Below the pieces are notes generated by a model. It searched no databases and was not told where the DNA came from. It worked only from the letters and a program-made list of their open reading frames with translations. Of a stretch of DNA of 64,000 nt, positions 17,633 to 26,591 are shown in pieces. Made by a program: the position numbers and the translations under genes. The stretch is from Promicromonospora iranensis (GTDB lineage Bacteria > Actinomycetota > Actinomycetes > Actinomycetales > Cellulomonadaceae): NCBI RefSeq assembly GCF_028994775.1, contig NZ_JAJQMN010000008.1:186001-250000 (forward strand), in the 5' to 3' direction. The stretch's first letter is position 1; each line of letters starts with the position of its first letter.

Positions 17633-17764
17633 TGTACGTGCCGGCCCTGCGCTGCACTGGCCGGTGTGATTCGAAATCACCCTGCGCTCGCCCTTTATTC
17701 ACCCACGGGCGTGTTTCACCCCGGGGTGAAATGCAAAGAGGCGAGAAAATGCGGGCGCCGGTAT

Positions 17765-18988
17765 TTACGCGTGCGCCTCGGCGGGTGTTCCGGTGCGGCC
17801 GGTCAGGCCGTCGAACACCCCCACGTAGGTGGCTGCCTGACGGCGCCAGGAGAGCTCGCCCTCGATCCGCTCGCGGCCGACCGCACCCATGGCGCTGGCC
17901 CGCCCGGGGTTGTCGAGGAGCTCGAGGATCGCGTCGCCGAAGGCCGCCGGGTCGGTGCCGGCGACGTACACGGCCGCCTCGCCCGCGCTGCGGCGGGTCT
18001 CGGTCAGGTCCGACGCGACGACGGGCAGCCCGTGCGCCATGTACTCGAGGGTCTTGTTCATGGTGGAGCGGTCGTTGAACTCGCTGGGTGGGTCGGGCGT
18101 GACACCCAGGTCGGCGCTGGACAGCCAGCGGCCGATCGCCGCGTGGTCCACCCTCCCGGTGAAGTGCACCCAGGGGTCCAGGCCACGTCGCGTGCAGTCG
18201 GCGCGCAGGCTCTCCAGCGCGTCCCCGAACCCGAGGAGCGCGAACCGCACGTCGGTGCGGCCGCGCTGGTTCACCACGTGGTCCACGGCGGCCAGCAGGC
18301 GGTCGACGCCGTCCTGCGAACCCATGATGCCCACGTAGGCCACGAGGTGTTTCGCCTGGTCACGGGCACCGGGCTCCGGGTCACCGCGCCGCATGAGGTC
18401 GGCGTCGGGCGTGCTCATCACCACGGAGCTGCGCAGCGGGTCGACCCGGCCGCGGCCCTGCGCGATCTCCTGGTACGACCCGTTGGTGGAGATCACGTGG
18501 TCCGCGCTGCGGTACGTCGCACGCTCCAGCAGGAGCAACCCGCGGTACAGCGGACCCCGCCGGCCGAACTTCGCGACGTACACCTCCGGACACAGGTCGT
18601 GCTGGTCGTAGACGAACCGCACGCCGCGCCGCAGGCGCCAGAGCAGTGCGAGCAGCCAGTACGTGTCCGGTGGGTTGCACGCCTGGATCACCTGGAACGG
18701 GGCGTCCCGGTGGACGCGCGCCGACGCGCGCGCGGTGCGCCACCAGCAGACGGCGAACTCGCGCACGTAGCCGGCGAGTCCTCGTGACTCGGGCGGGGGC
18801 ACGTAGGAGTGGACGTCCGTCTCGTCGATCCGGAACCGGGCGGGCTCGTCCGGGTTCTCCTGGGGGCAGATGACGCTCACCCGGTAGCCGGCGTCCGTCA
18901 GGGCGCGGCACTCGGACCGCACTCGGCGGTCGAGCCGGAACGGCAGGTTCTGGATGATCACCAGAACGTGTGGAGCGGCGGAATGCAT
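17765..18988 (-). CDS. glycosyltransferase family 4
   Basis: 407 residues, separate from the EPS operon by 194 bases but on the same strand. N-terminal GT-B domain: HVLVIIQNLPFRLDRRVRSECRALTDAGYRVSVICP; the segment QACNPPDTYWLLALLWRLRRGVRFVYDQHDLCPE resembles GT4 enzymes that add the second sugar of repeat units. The C-terminal domain has VAYVGIMGSQDGVDRLL, VHFTGRVDHAAIGRWLSSADLGVTPDPPSEFNDRSTMNKTLEYMAHG with the Glu-rich donor motif. No good Shine-Dalgarno sequence precedes the ATG at 18988. Probably part of EPS assembly, driven by its own promoter in 18989-19282. Confidence 0.87.
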   Translation of the reverse strand: MHSAAPHVLVIIQNLPFRLDRRVRSECRALTDAGYRVSVICPQENPDEPARFRIDETDVHSYVPPPESRGLAGYVREFAVCWWRTARASARVHRDAPFQVIQACNPPDTYWLLALLWRLRRGVRFVYDQHDLCPEVYVAKFGRRGPLYRGLLLLERATYRSADHVISTNGSYQEIAQGRGRVDPLRSSVVMSTPDADLMRRGDPEPGARDQAKHLVAYVGIMGSQDGVDRLLAAVDHVVNQRGRTDVRFALLGFGDALESLRADCTRRGLDPWVHFTGRVDHAAIGRWLSSADLGVTPDPPSEFNDRSTMNKTLEYMAHGLPVVASDLTETRRSAGEAAVYVAGTDPAAFGDAILELLDNPGRASAMGAVGRERIEGELSWRRQAATYVGVFDGLTGRTGTPAEAHA

Positions 18989-19282
18989 GAGGGAAGTGTT
19001 GCGTCCCTGGCACTTCGCAGAAACCCGGGGAGGGGGTGAACACGGGTATTCACCCGCTGGTCGTCAGCGAGAATTTCCGGCAAAGATCACCCGGAAGTCA
19101 TCCGCCTCCGGGATTGCAATTTTCCATGCCGTGCAGATCGGCGCAAAAAAGGCTGTGGAAGCGTCATCGATATTTCATCCCCTCCGGTCCGTGCACTCTC
19201 CTTGATACGTTCCTGTTCTATCGGGTGAACCGAGGGTGAGGAACCCCTGCCCGCACCGCCGACCGCGGTCGGCGCTCCTACA
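18989..19282. promoter_or_regulatory. divergent intergenic region (GT4 / giant secreted protein)
   Basis: 294 bases between divergent genes, clearly more A/T-rich than the rest (runs such as GCGCAAAAAAGG near 19140 and CGATATTTCATCC near 19169). It must hold two promoters. On the plus strand TACAGT (19279-19284) overlaps the annotated GTG at 19283 and sits seven bases before a second in-frame GTG at 19292, so a leaderless start at 19292 is possible. No operator-like inverted repeat stood out. Confidence 0.45.
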
Positions 19283-22200
19283 GTGGCGAACGTGGGCTAC
19301 TCCGTCGCACGTTCATCGTTCCGGTCCCGTCGCGTACTTCGTGTTCCGGCGGTCTTCGCTGTGGCCGTGCTCGCCCTGTCGTCGGGTCTGCTGGCCGCGG
19401 TCCCCGGGACCACTGCCGAGGCCGCTCCGTGCGACCCCGGGGGCAACCCGGTCGTGTGCGAGAACTCGAAGCCGGGCACGGACCCGCAGGTCTGGGAGAT
19501 CGAGGGCGCCGGCGACCCCAGCATCCAGGGGTTCGCCACCGAGATGAGCGTCGACACGGGCAGCCGGGTCGCGTTCAAGATCGACACCGACGCGCGGGCC
19601 TACACGATCGATATCTACCGCACCGGGTGGTACCAGGGACTGGGGGCGCGCAAGGTCGCACAGGTCGCGCCGAGCGTGACGCTGCCGCAGACGCAGCCCG
19701 AGTGCGCATGGTCGGAGCCCGTCGAGCTGGTCGACTGCGGGAGCTGGGCGGTCTCGGCGGGCTGGGACGTCCCGGCCACCGCCGTGTCCGGCGTCTACGT
19801 GGCGCACCTGACCCGGACGGATACCGGCGGTCAGAGCCACATCACGTTCATCGTGCGCGACGACGGGTCCACCTCCGACATGGTCTTCCAGACCGCGGAC
19901 ACCACCTGGCAGGCCTACAACACCTACGGCGGCTCCAGCTTCTACTCCGGGGGCGCCAACCAGCGCGCCTACAAGCTGAGCTACAACCGCCCGTTCAACA
20001 CTCGTGGTCTGGCGAGCGGCCGGGACTTCTACTTCAGTGCCGAGTACGCGATGGTGCGGTTCCTGGAGCAGAACGGCTACGACGTCACCTACATCGCGGG
20101 GGCCGACACCCACCGCGACGGGGCCCGGCTGCTGAATCACAAGACCTTCCTGTCCGTCGGGCACGACGAGTACTGGTCGGGCCCGCAGCGGAGCGCCGTC
20201 GAACAGGCCCGCGACGCCGGGGTGCACCTGGCCTTCTTCGCCGGCAACGAGATGTACTGGCGCACGCGCTGGGAGCCGTCGGTGGCCGGTCCGTCGACGA
20301 GCCACCGCACGCTCGTGTCGTACAAGGAGACCTGGAGCCGCGCCAAGATCGACCCGTCCAGCGAGTGGACCGGGACGTGGCGCGATCCCCGGTACGCGAG
20401 CACCGCGGCCGGGGGCGGGCGTCCGGAGAACGAGATCATCGGCACCCAGTACATGGTCAACTACTCGGACCTGCCGCTGACGGTCACTGCCGAGGAGGGC
20501 AAGCTGCGGATGTGGCGCGGCACGACCCTGGCCGCTCTTCCCGCCGGGACGTCCCGGGCGCTCGCGCAGCACACGGTCGGCTACGAGTCGAACGAGGACG
20601 TCGACAACGGCTCCCGCCCCCCGGGCCTGATCCGGATGTCGACGACCGTGGGCGACGTGCCCGAGTACCTGCAGGACTTCGGCAACTCCGTGGGGCCGGG
20701 CGTCACCCGGCACAACATCACGATGTACAAGGCCGCGAGCGGCGCGCTGGTGTTCTCCGCCGGCACGGTGCAGTGGTCCTGGGGCCTGGACCAGCAGCAT
20801 GACGGGAACGGCGCCCCCGCCGACTCCCGGATGCGCCAGGCGACGGTCAACCTGTTCGCGGACATGGGCGTCCAGCCGGACACCCTCGCGTCCGGTATCG
20901 CCCCGGCGACGCGGACGACGGACGTCACAGGGCCGACCACACAGATCCAGAGCCCGGCCGCGCAGCAGTCGTTCGCGGGCGGATCGACCGTCACGGTCAC
21001 CGGTACGGCGTCCGACGCCGCGGGCCGGGTGGCCGCCGTGGAGGTGTCGCTCGACGGCGGGCAGACCTGGCACCCCGCCGAGGGTCGAGCGAGCTGGCAG
21101 TACACCGGGCAGATCTTCGGCTCGGGAGCGGCGGGGATCCGCGCTCGTGCGGTCGACGACTCCGCGAACATCGGGGCCGCGGCGTCCGTGGGTGTCCAGG
21201 TGGCCTGCCCGTGCACGGTGTTCGGCACCACGGCTCCGCCGGGCGCGCCGGCCGACGACTCGTCGCCGGTCGAGCTGGGCATGCGGTTCGTGGCGGCGGC
21301 CGACGGCTACATCAGCGGCGTCCGGTTCCACAAGGCCGCGGCGAACACCGGCGTGCACCGCGGGACACTGTGGAGTGCGGCCGGCGAGCCGCTGGCCCGC
21401 GTGGAGTTCACGGGTGAGTCGGCGACCGGATGGCAGAAGGCATCGTTCGTCCGCCCGGTGCCGGTCGTCGCGGGGGAGGAGTACGTGGTGTCCTACACCG
21501 CGCCGTCCGGCGGCTACACCGCCACGTCCTGGGCGTTCCAGGCCCAGGGGCGCGCCGCCGGGCCGCTCACCGTCCAGGGCGGGTTCGGCGCCACGCCGGC
21601 CGGCGTGTACGGCGCGGCAGGCACCGTCCCGACCCAGTCCTGGGACAACGCCGCCTACTACGTGGACCCCGTGTTCACCTTCACCGACGATTCCCCGCTC
21701 GTCGCCACCGCGCACGCACCTGTCGCCGGTGAGGTCAGCGTGCCCCTGGATGGCCGGGTGCGCATCACGTTCTCCAAGCCCGCTGTCCCCTCGACCATCG
21801 GCTTCACGGTGACCGACGAGGCGGACAACCCCGTGGCGGGCAGCGTCTCCTACGACGGCCCCACCCGGACGGCCACCTTCACGCCGTCCGCGCCGCTGGC
21901 CGGGTTCGCCCAGCACACCGCGGTGGTCACCGCCCGGTCCGCTGAGGGGACGTCGCTGTCCGCCGGCGAGACCTGGAGCTTCCGGACCGTCCGCCCGCCG
22001 TCCGCGACGTGCCCGTGCGGCATCTACGACGAGACGACGGTGCCGGACCTCGCTGCCGCTGCCGACACCGACGCCGTCGTGCTCGGCATGCGGTTCTCGC
22101 CGCGCGTGGCAGGCCACGTCACCGGTATGCAGTTCTGGAAGTCGGCCGAGATCCAGGGGCCGTTCGTGGCCTCCCTGTGGGCCGAGAACGGGCAGCTGGT

Positions 22201-23242
22201 CGCCCAGGCGACCGTCACGCACCCCGTCGCACGTGGCTGGCAGGACGTCGAGTTCGACGCCCCCGCGGCGGTGACCGCCGGGCAGGAGTACACCGTGGGC
22301 TACCGGGCGCCGACCGGCCGCTACCCGGCGACTCTCGGTGCGCTCGCCGCTCCCCGGACGGTCGGGGACCTGAGCACGCCGCAGAACGCCGGGGTGTACC
22401 TCTACGGTTCGGGCCGCCCGGCGACCGCGACCTCCTCGAGCTATCTCGTGGACGTGGCGTTCACGCCGGCTCCCGTCGCCCCCACCGTCGTCTCGCGCAC
22501 GCCGGCCGCCGGCGCGATCGACGTGCAGGCGAGCACCGACGTCTCCGTCACGGCCGCACGGCCGCTCGCGGCAGGGGCCACGCTGACGCTGGCCGGACCT
22601 GGCGGCCAGGCAGTACCGGGCAGCCTCGCGATCAACGGTACGACGGCGACCCTGGACCCCACGGCAAGTCTCCTGCCCGGCACCACGTACACGGCCCGGT
22701 TCGCGGGGACCACCACCGACGGGGGCACGATCGCGGCCACCACGTGGTCGTTCACCACGCAGGCCGCGGCCGGCGGGTGCCCGTGCCTGATCTTCGGTGC
22801 TGACGTGCCACCGGTGGCGTCGGCGGACGACGGCGCGGCCGTCGAGCTCGGCACCCGGTTCTCCGCGGACCGCGACGGCGCCGTCGGAGCGGTTCGCTTC
22901 TACCGGGGTCCGAACAACCCTGGGCCGCACACCGTGACCGTGTGGTCGGACGGCGGCGCAGTGCTGGCCACGGCGGAGGCGCCCTCGGGCGGGGGCGAGG
23001 GCTGGCAGACGGTTCCGCTGCCCGATCCGGTGGCCATCACCGCCGGAACCAACTACGTCGTGTCCTATCTCGCACCGCAGGGCGGTTACGCGGCGGGCGC
23101 GGGCTACTTCGCGCAGCCGCGGACCATCGGTCCGCTGACGACACCGGTGGACGCCGGCCGCTACGCCTACGGCGGCGGTTTCCCGCAGTACTCGTGGCAG
23201 GGCACCGGGTACTGGGTGGAGCCGGTGTTCACCGATCAGTGA
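19283..23242 (+). CDS. giant secreted protein: DMFase-like domain + 3 DUF4082 + 2 Ig-like (Big_5)
   Basis: 1319 residues. A signal peptide (basic RSRRVLRV, then a hydrophobic core, cleavage near residue 47) is followed by a domain at about 55-535 that resembles the large subunit of N,N-dimethylformamidase (IYRTGWYQGLGARKV; FLSVGHDEYWSGPQR; FFAGNEMYWRTRWE). Residues 550-640 look Ig-like. Then come three DUF4082 domains (about 642-803, 910-1060, 1166-1319), each opening with a CPC motif, separated by two SbsA/Big_5 Ig-like domains (about 806-903 and 1063-1161). Start: GTG 19283, or leaderless GTG 19292. It lies divergent to the EPS genes and may act on the envelope or extracellular glycan; amidase activity is unproven. 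Confidence 0.8.
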   Translation: MANVGYSVARSSFRSRRVLRVPAVFAVAVLALSSGLLAAVPGTTAEAAPCDPGGNPVVCENSKPGTDPQVWEIEGAGDPSIQGFATEMSVDTGSRVAFKIDTDARAYTIDIYRTGWYQGLGARKVAQVAPSVTLPQTQPECAWSEPVELVDCGSWAVSAGWDVPATAVSGVYVAHLTRTDTGGQSHITFIVRDDGSTSDMVFQTADTTWQAYNTYGGSSFYSGGANQRAYKLSYNRPFNTRGLASGRDFYFSAEYAMVRFLEQNGYDVTYIAGADTHRDGARLLNHKTFLSVGHDEYWSGPQRSAVEQARDAGVHLAFFAGNEMYWRTRWEPSVAGPSTSHRTLVSYKETWSRAKIDPSSEWTGTWRDPRYASTAAGGGRPENEIIGTQYMVNYSDLPLTVTAEEGKLRMWRGTTLAALPAGTSRALAQHTVGYESNEDVDNGSRPPGLIRMSTTVGDVPEYLQDFGNSVGPGVTRHNITMYKAASGALVFSAGTVQWSWGLDQQHDGNGAPADSRMRQATVNLFADMGVQPDTLASGIAPATRTTDVTGPTTQIQSPAAQQSFAGGSTVTVTGTASDAAGRVAAVEVSLDGGQTWHPAEGRASWQYTGQIFGSGAAGIRARAVDDSANIGAAASVGVQVACPCTVFGTTAPPGAPADDSSPVELGMRFVAAADGYISGVRFHKAAANTGVHRGTLWSAAGEPLARVEFTGESATGWQKASFVRPVPVVAGEEYVVSYTAPSGGYTATSWAFQAQGRAAGPLTVQGGFGATPAGVYGAAGTVPTQSWDNAAYYVDPVFTFTDDSPLVATAHAPVAGEVSVPLDGRVRITFSKPAVPSTIGFTVTDEADNPVAGSVSYDGPTRTATFTPSAPLAGFAQHTAVVTARSAEGTSLSAGETWSFRTVRPPSATCPCGIYDETTVPDLAAAADTDAVVLGMRFSPRVAGHVTGMQFWKSAEIQGPFVASLWAENGQLVAQATVTHPVARGWQDVEFDAPAAVTAGQEYTVGYRAPTGRYPATLGALAAPRTVGDLSTPQNAGVYLYGSGRPATATSSSYLVDVAFTPAPVAPTVVSRTPAAGAIDVQASTDVSVTAARPLAAGATLTLAGPGGQAVPGSLAINGTTATLDPTASLLPGTTYTARFAGTTTDGGTIAATTWSFTTQAAAGGCPCLIFGADVPPVASADDGAAVELGTRFSADRDGAVGAVRFYRGPNNPGPHTVTVWSDGGAVLATAEAPSGGGEGWQTVPLPDPVAITAGTNYVVSYLAPQGGYAAGAGYFAQPRTIGPLTTPVDAGRYAYGGGFPQYSWQGTGYWVEPVFTDQ

Positions 23243-23256
23243 CCAGGCAACCGGAC

Positions 23257-24000
23257 ATGAGCCGCAGAGGGATGCTCGCCGCTCCGGCCGGCAGGGGCCG
23301 ACTTGCCGCGCCCCTGCTGGCGGTGGCCCTGGTGCTGTCCTCGTGCACCAGCACGCAGGATCCGGGACCGGACGCCGGACCGACCTCGGCGCCGGGTACC
23401 GGCACCACCGCCCCCGCTCCGGACGGCACGCCCGGTTCCACGCCCGGTGACGCGGGCGCCGTCACCTCCGGCACGGACGCCGAGCCCAGGACCGACGGGC
23501 AGGAAAAGGAACCGGAGACCGCCGGATCACCGGCACCGGACGGACGCAGCGGCGGCCAGAGCGGAGCCGAGGGCAGCGAGATCGCCCCGCCCGCGCCCGG
23601 CCGGCCGAGCGGCGACAGCCTTGGCGACTCGGCGGCCCCTGCGGCGGGCCGGCTGACCCGCGACCAGCGGACCGGCACCGCGGCGGGACTCGTGGCGGGC
23701 TTCCCCGACGACGTCGTGCTGGTACCGGCGGACACCGCGGTGGCGTCCAGCTCCGTGACGGGGACGGACCGCCGCTACCAGGTCACGCTCGACGCGACGG
23801 TGGACGACGCCTGCGACGCCGTCGTCCTCGACTACCGCGCCTGGTTCACGACCGGCGGCTTCACCGAGACGGACACGACCACGCGGCCGGGCCGCACCAC
23901 CGTTGATCTCGCCCGGGACGACGGCACGGTTCAGCTGGGCGCCTCGCGTAGCCGTGCCGGGTGCGACGTCACCCTCTTCGCGGCACTGTCCGCCAAGTAG
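23257..24000 (+). CDS. lipoprotein of unknown function
   Basis: 247 residues from the ATG at 23257; a GTG at 23239 overlapping the previous stop (GTGA) is an in-frame alternative. LLAVALVLSSC gives a lipobox with the Cys near residue 31. The next 110 residues are a low-complexity Pro/Gly/Thr/Ser linker, long enough to span the wall. The C-terminal 95 residues (RRYQVTLDATVDDACDAVVLDYRAWFTTGGFTE and two Cys) form a small domain I do not recognise. It follows the giant secreted protein closely, so the two are probably co-transcribed and may work together at the cell surface. Confidence 0.75.
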   Translation: MSRRGMLAAPAGRGRLAAPLLAVALVLSSCTSTQDPGPDAGPTSAPGTGTTAPAPDGTPGSTPGDAGAVTSGTDAEPRTDGQEKEPETAGSPAPDGRSGGQSGAEGSEIAPPAPGRPSGDSLGDSAAPAAGRLTRDQRTGTAAGLVAGFPDDVVLVPADTAVASSSVTGTDRRYQVTLDATVDDACDAVVLDYRAWFTTGGFTETDTTTRPGRTTVDLARDDGTVQLGASRSRAGCDVTLFAALSAK

Positions 24001-24040
24001 GTGCGGCGCCGCCTGCCAAGCAGGTAGGGCCGAGGGTCCG

Positions 24041-25069
24041 TCAGCCCACGACGCTCGGGGACCAGGCCTGCGGGATCGCCACGGCCGGTGTGCCCGTGCC
24101 GTCGGCGGGGAGCGACCAGACGTCGGTGGTCCCCGGCTCGTCGGCACGGGGCAGACCGTAGAGGAGTGTCGCGTCGTCGAGCCAGGTCAGCTGGTCATCC
24201 ACGGTGCGCTGCTCGGCGTCGAGCACCGTGATCTCCAGGGTTCCCAGGTCGAGCACGGCGGGGGTCCAGTGCGGGGTCGCCGACCCGTTCTCCGCGACGT
24301 CGCGCTTGAAGGCCAGCCGGGTGCCGTCCGGGGACAGCGAGGGGCACTCGACGCCGTCGAGCACGGTGACGAGGGTGCGCTCGGTGAGGTCGCCGCGCAC
24401 GAGCCAGGTGTGGCCGAGGGACTGCGACCGGACGGTGGCGTAGAAGTTCCGGTCGTCCACGAAGGTCACGCCCCACACGTTCCGGTCGACCGGCGCCACG
24501 CGCTCGCCGTCGACGAGCAGGGTGAAGTCCTCGAGGTTCCCGGACACCTCCGTGCCGTCCACGTCGCGCACCGTCGTCTCCGTGGAGAAGCCCGTCTGGG
24601 AGTAGGAGTGGCCCGTCACGAACGCGGTGGTGGCCACCAGCCCGTCGGGCGAGAGCCGGGTCCTGCTCGGGACACCGGGCAGCGGCCACGTGGCCGTCGT
24701 CCGCCACGCCTCGTCCAGCACCTCGGCCTCGTAGGTCGTGACGACGCCGCGTCGGGTGCGCAGGCAGACCGTCGTCGAGCCCTGGCCGGACACCCGGTCG
24801 CACACGACGGGCGTGACCTCGCGCGGGCCGGACAGGTCGTCCAGGGCGACGGCGGCGACCCTGCCGTACAGGTCGCCCGGGGCCGTGCCCCGGAACAGGA
24901 CGTGGGGGCCGTCCAGCACGTCCTCGGCCACCTCGACCTGGGTGGGCGCGTTGCGCTCCGCACGTGCGCGCTGGAAGTCGGCCGCGACGTACCAGGCGGT
25001 GCCGGCCAGCACCACGAGGGTCAGCACGGCGAACATGAGCCGACCGCGGAAGGCGGGGTTCCCGCTCAT
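24041..25069 (-). CDS. membrane-anchored TolB-like beta-propeller protein
   Basis: 342 residues; the ATG at 25069 overlaps the MFS stop (ATGA), so the pair is coupled. One N-terminal helix (LMFAVLTLVVLAGTAWYVAADF, residues 11-32) anchors an extracytoplasmic domain that contains PD40/TolB-type repeats: RLSPDGLVATTAFV and CPSLSPDGTRLAFKRDV, then TWLDDATLLYGLPR. In Gram-negative cells TolB propellers bind proteins; in actinobacteria such proteins often sit beside transporters, with no known job. The coupling to the MFS gene suggests a regulatory or accessory subunit. Function is inference. Confidence 0.72.
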   Translation of the reverse strand: MSGNPAFRGRLMFAVLTLVVLAGTAWYVAADFQRARAERNAPTQVEVAEDVLDGPHVLFRGTAPGDLYGRVAAVALDDLSGPREVTPVVCDRVSGQGSTTVCLRTRRGVVTTYEAEVLDEAWRTTATWPLPGVPSRTRLSPDGLVATTAFVTGHSYSQTGFSTETTVRDVDGTEVSGNLEDFTLLVDGERVAPVDRNVWGVTFVDDRNFYATVRSQSLGHTWLVRGDLTERTLVTVLDGVECPSLSPDGTRLAFKRDVAENGSATPHWTPAVLDLGTLEITVLDAEQRTVDDQLTWLDDATLLYGLPRADEPGTTDVWSLPADGTGTPAVAIPQAWSPSVVG

Positions 25070-26490
25070 GCCGGGACCTGCTCGACGGCTTCGGCGTCCT
25101 GCTCCAGGCGGCCGCCCCGGATCAGGTAGGCGCAGACCGGAACCGCGATCGCCAGCGCGGCGGCCGCGAACCACAGCGCGTCGACGCTGCCGAACGTGTA
25201 CCAGAGCACGCCGAACCCGGCGGACGCGGCCATGCGCGTGACCGCGGTGACCGTCTGCGCGGTGCCGATCGCGGTGGCCCGGACGGCGGTGGGCACCAGG
25301 GCGCTGGTCAGCGCGGCGAGGACGCCGTCGGTCATGGCGTAGAACGTGCCGAGCAGCACCAGCGCCGCGACGGTGGTGACCGCCCCGGGGAACGGGACGG
25401 CCGCGCAGACGTAGGCGGCGGCCAGCAGGGTGTGCCCCCAGACCAGGATCCGGCCCCGGCCGACACGGTCCGCGAGGCGGCCTATCGGCGTCGCGAGCAA
25501 CATGTACGTGGCGTTCGTCCCGACGTAGAGCAGCGGGAACCAGTGCGTGGCGAACCCGTCGCGGTCCTGCAGCGAGAGGTAGATGAACCCGTCACCGACG
25601 GTGAGCAGCCCGAGCACCCCGGCGACGACCAGCAGCCGCACGGTAGCGCCACCGCGCAGGAAGCTCCAGGAGAAAGGGCGGCCGGTGGTCTCGAGGCCAC
25701 CCGCCGCGTCGCACGTGCAGCCCTTGCACTTGGGCAGCCCACGGTCCTCGCGGGTCCGGTGGGTCCTGAGCCAGGCCGCTCGGCGCGGCCGCAGGTCCGG
25801 GACGAGCAGGACGAGAGCGCCCACACCGAGCACCGCCGCGCCGAGCGAGATGACGAAGATGGTCGTCCACCCGTCGGGGATGGCCCAGAGCACCGCGAAC
25901 GCGAGCAGCGGTCCCAGCGTGGCGCCCGCCGTGTCGAGCGCCCGGTGCACCCCGAACGAGCGCCCGAGGTTGCGGGGGTTCGCCGCGGCGGCGATCAGGG
26001 CGTCGCGCGGCGCCGTGCGGATGCCCTTGCCGATGCGGTCCGCCACGACGAGGCTCGCGATGGCAGGCAGGCCGGCCGCGAACAGCAGCCCCACCCGGGT
26101 CAGCGCCGACAGGCCGTAGCCCACCGCCGCCACCCACTTGGGCCGGTCGGTGCGGTCGGCCGCCCAGCCGCCCGCCACCCGGACCAGCGCGCCCGCGCCC
26201 TGGACGAGCCCGTCGACCACGCCGTACGCGATCACCGACATGCCGAGCGCCGCGGTGACGTACAGCGGGAGCACCGCCATGACGGCCTCGGAGGAGACGT
26301 CCGTCAGGAAGCTCACCACACCCAGCGTGACCACGGTGGAGGGGACCCGCCCGGCGCGCCGTCGTGCGTCGCCCGACCGGGTGCTCGGCCGGGTGCCCGA
26401 CCGGGTGCTCGGCCGGGTGCTCGGCCGGTCGCCGGTGGTGCTGGCCGTGGGTCCCGTCCCTTCCGGTGCGGCGCGGACGAGACCAGACAT
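25066..26490 (-). CDS. MFS transporter with Cys-rich central loop
   Basis: 474 residues, about 12 helices. The first half has VSFLTDVSSEAVMAVLPLYVTAALG and the family loop ADRIGKGIRTAPRDALIAAAA seen in MFS proteins of the YfmO/YqgE-like drug or metal efflux type. Two oddities: the N-terminal 45 residues contain a 12-base tandem repeat (26373-26428) encoding TRPS/TRSG units, and the central cytoplasmic loop carries PKCKGCTCDAAGG, three cysteines in a C-x2-C-x-C pattern near residue 257. Such a cluster may bind a metal or act as a redox sensor. It is coupled to the TolB-like gene. Substrate unknown. Confidence 0.82.
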   Translation of the reverse strand: MSGLVRAAPEGTGPTASTTGDRPSTRPSTRSGTRPSTRSGDARRRAGRVPSTVVTLGVVSFLTDVSSEAVMAVLPLYVTAALGMSVIAYGVVDGLVQGAGALVRVAGGWAADRTDRPKWVAAVGYGLSALTRVGLLFAAGLPAIASLVVADRIGKGIRTAPRDALIAAAANPRNLGRSFGVHRALDTAGATLGPLLAFAVLWAIPDGWTTIFVISLGAAVLGVGALVLLVPDLRPRRAAWLRTHRTREDRGLPKCKGCTCDAAGGLETTGRPFSWSFLRGGATVRLLVVAGVLGLLTVGDGFIYLSLQDRDGFATHWFPLLYVGTNATYMLLATPIGRLADRVGRGRILVWGHTLLAAAYVCAAVPFPGAVTTVAALVLLGTFYAMTDGVLAALTSALVPTAVRATAIGTAQTVTAVTRMAASAGFGVLWYTFGSVDALWFAAAALAIAVPVCAYLIRGGRLEQDAEAVEQVPA

Positions 26491-26591
26491 GGGGCTCCAG
26501 CGATCTTGATGCAGATGGGTGGGACAGGCCTGTTCAGGTTACGGCCGGCGTGTCCTGCCCCGGCGGGTCCGGGACGGGTGAACTGCGTTTC

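Noticed and set aside
19313-22930. Very long open frame (about 1200 codons) antisense to the giant secreted protein
   Set aside because: It is an antisense shadow caused by high GC and strong third-position bias; the translation is Arg/Gly/His-rich and has no domain.
19283-23242. Dimethylformamide degradation enzyme
   Set aside because: Exported, multi-domain, no small subunit gene; similarity is limited to the domain fold.
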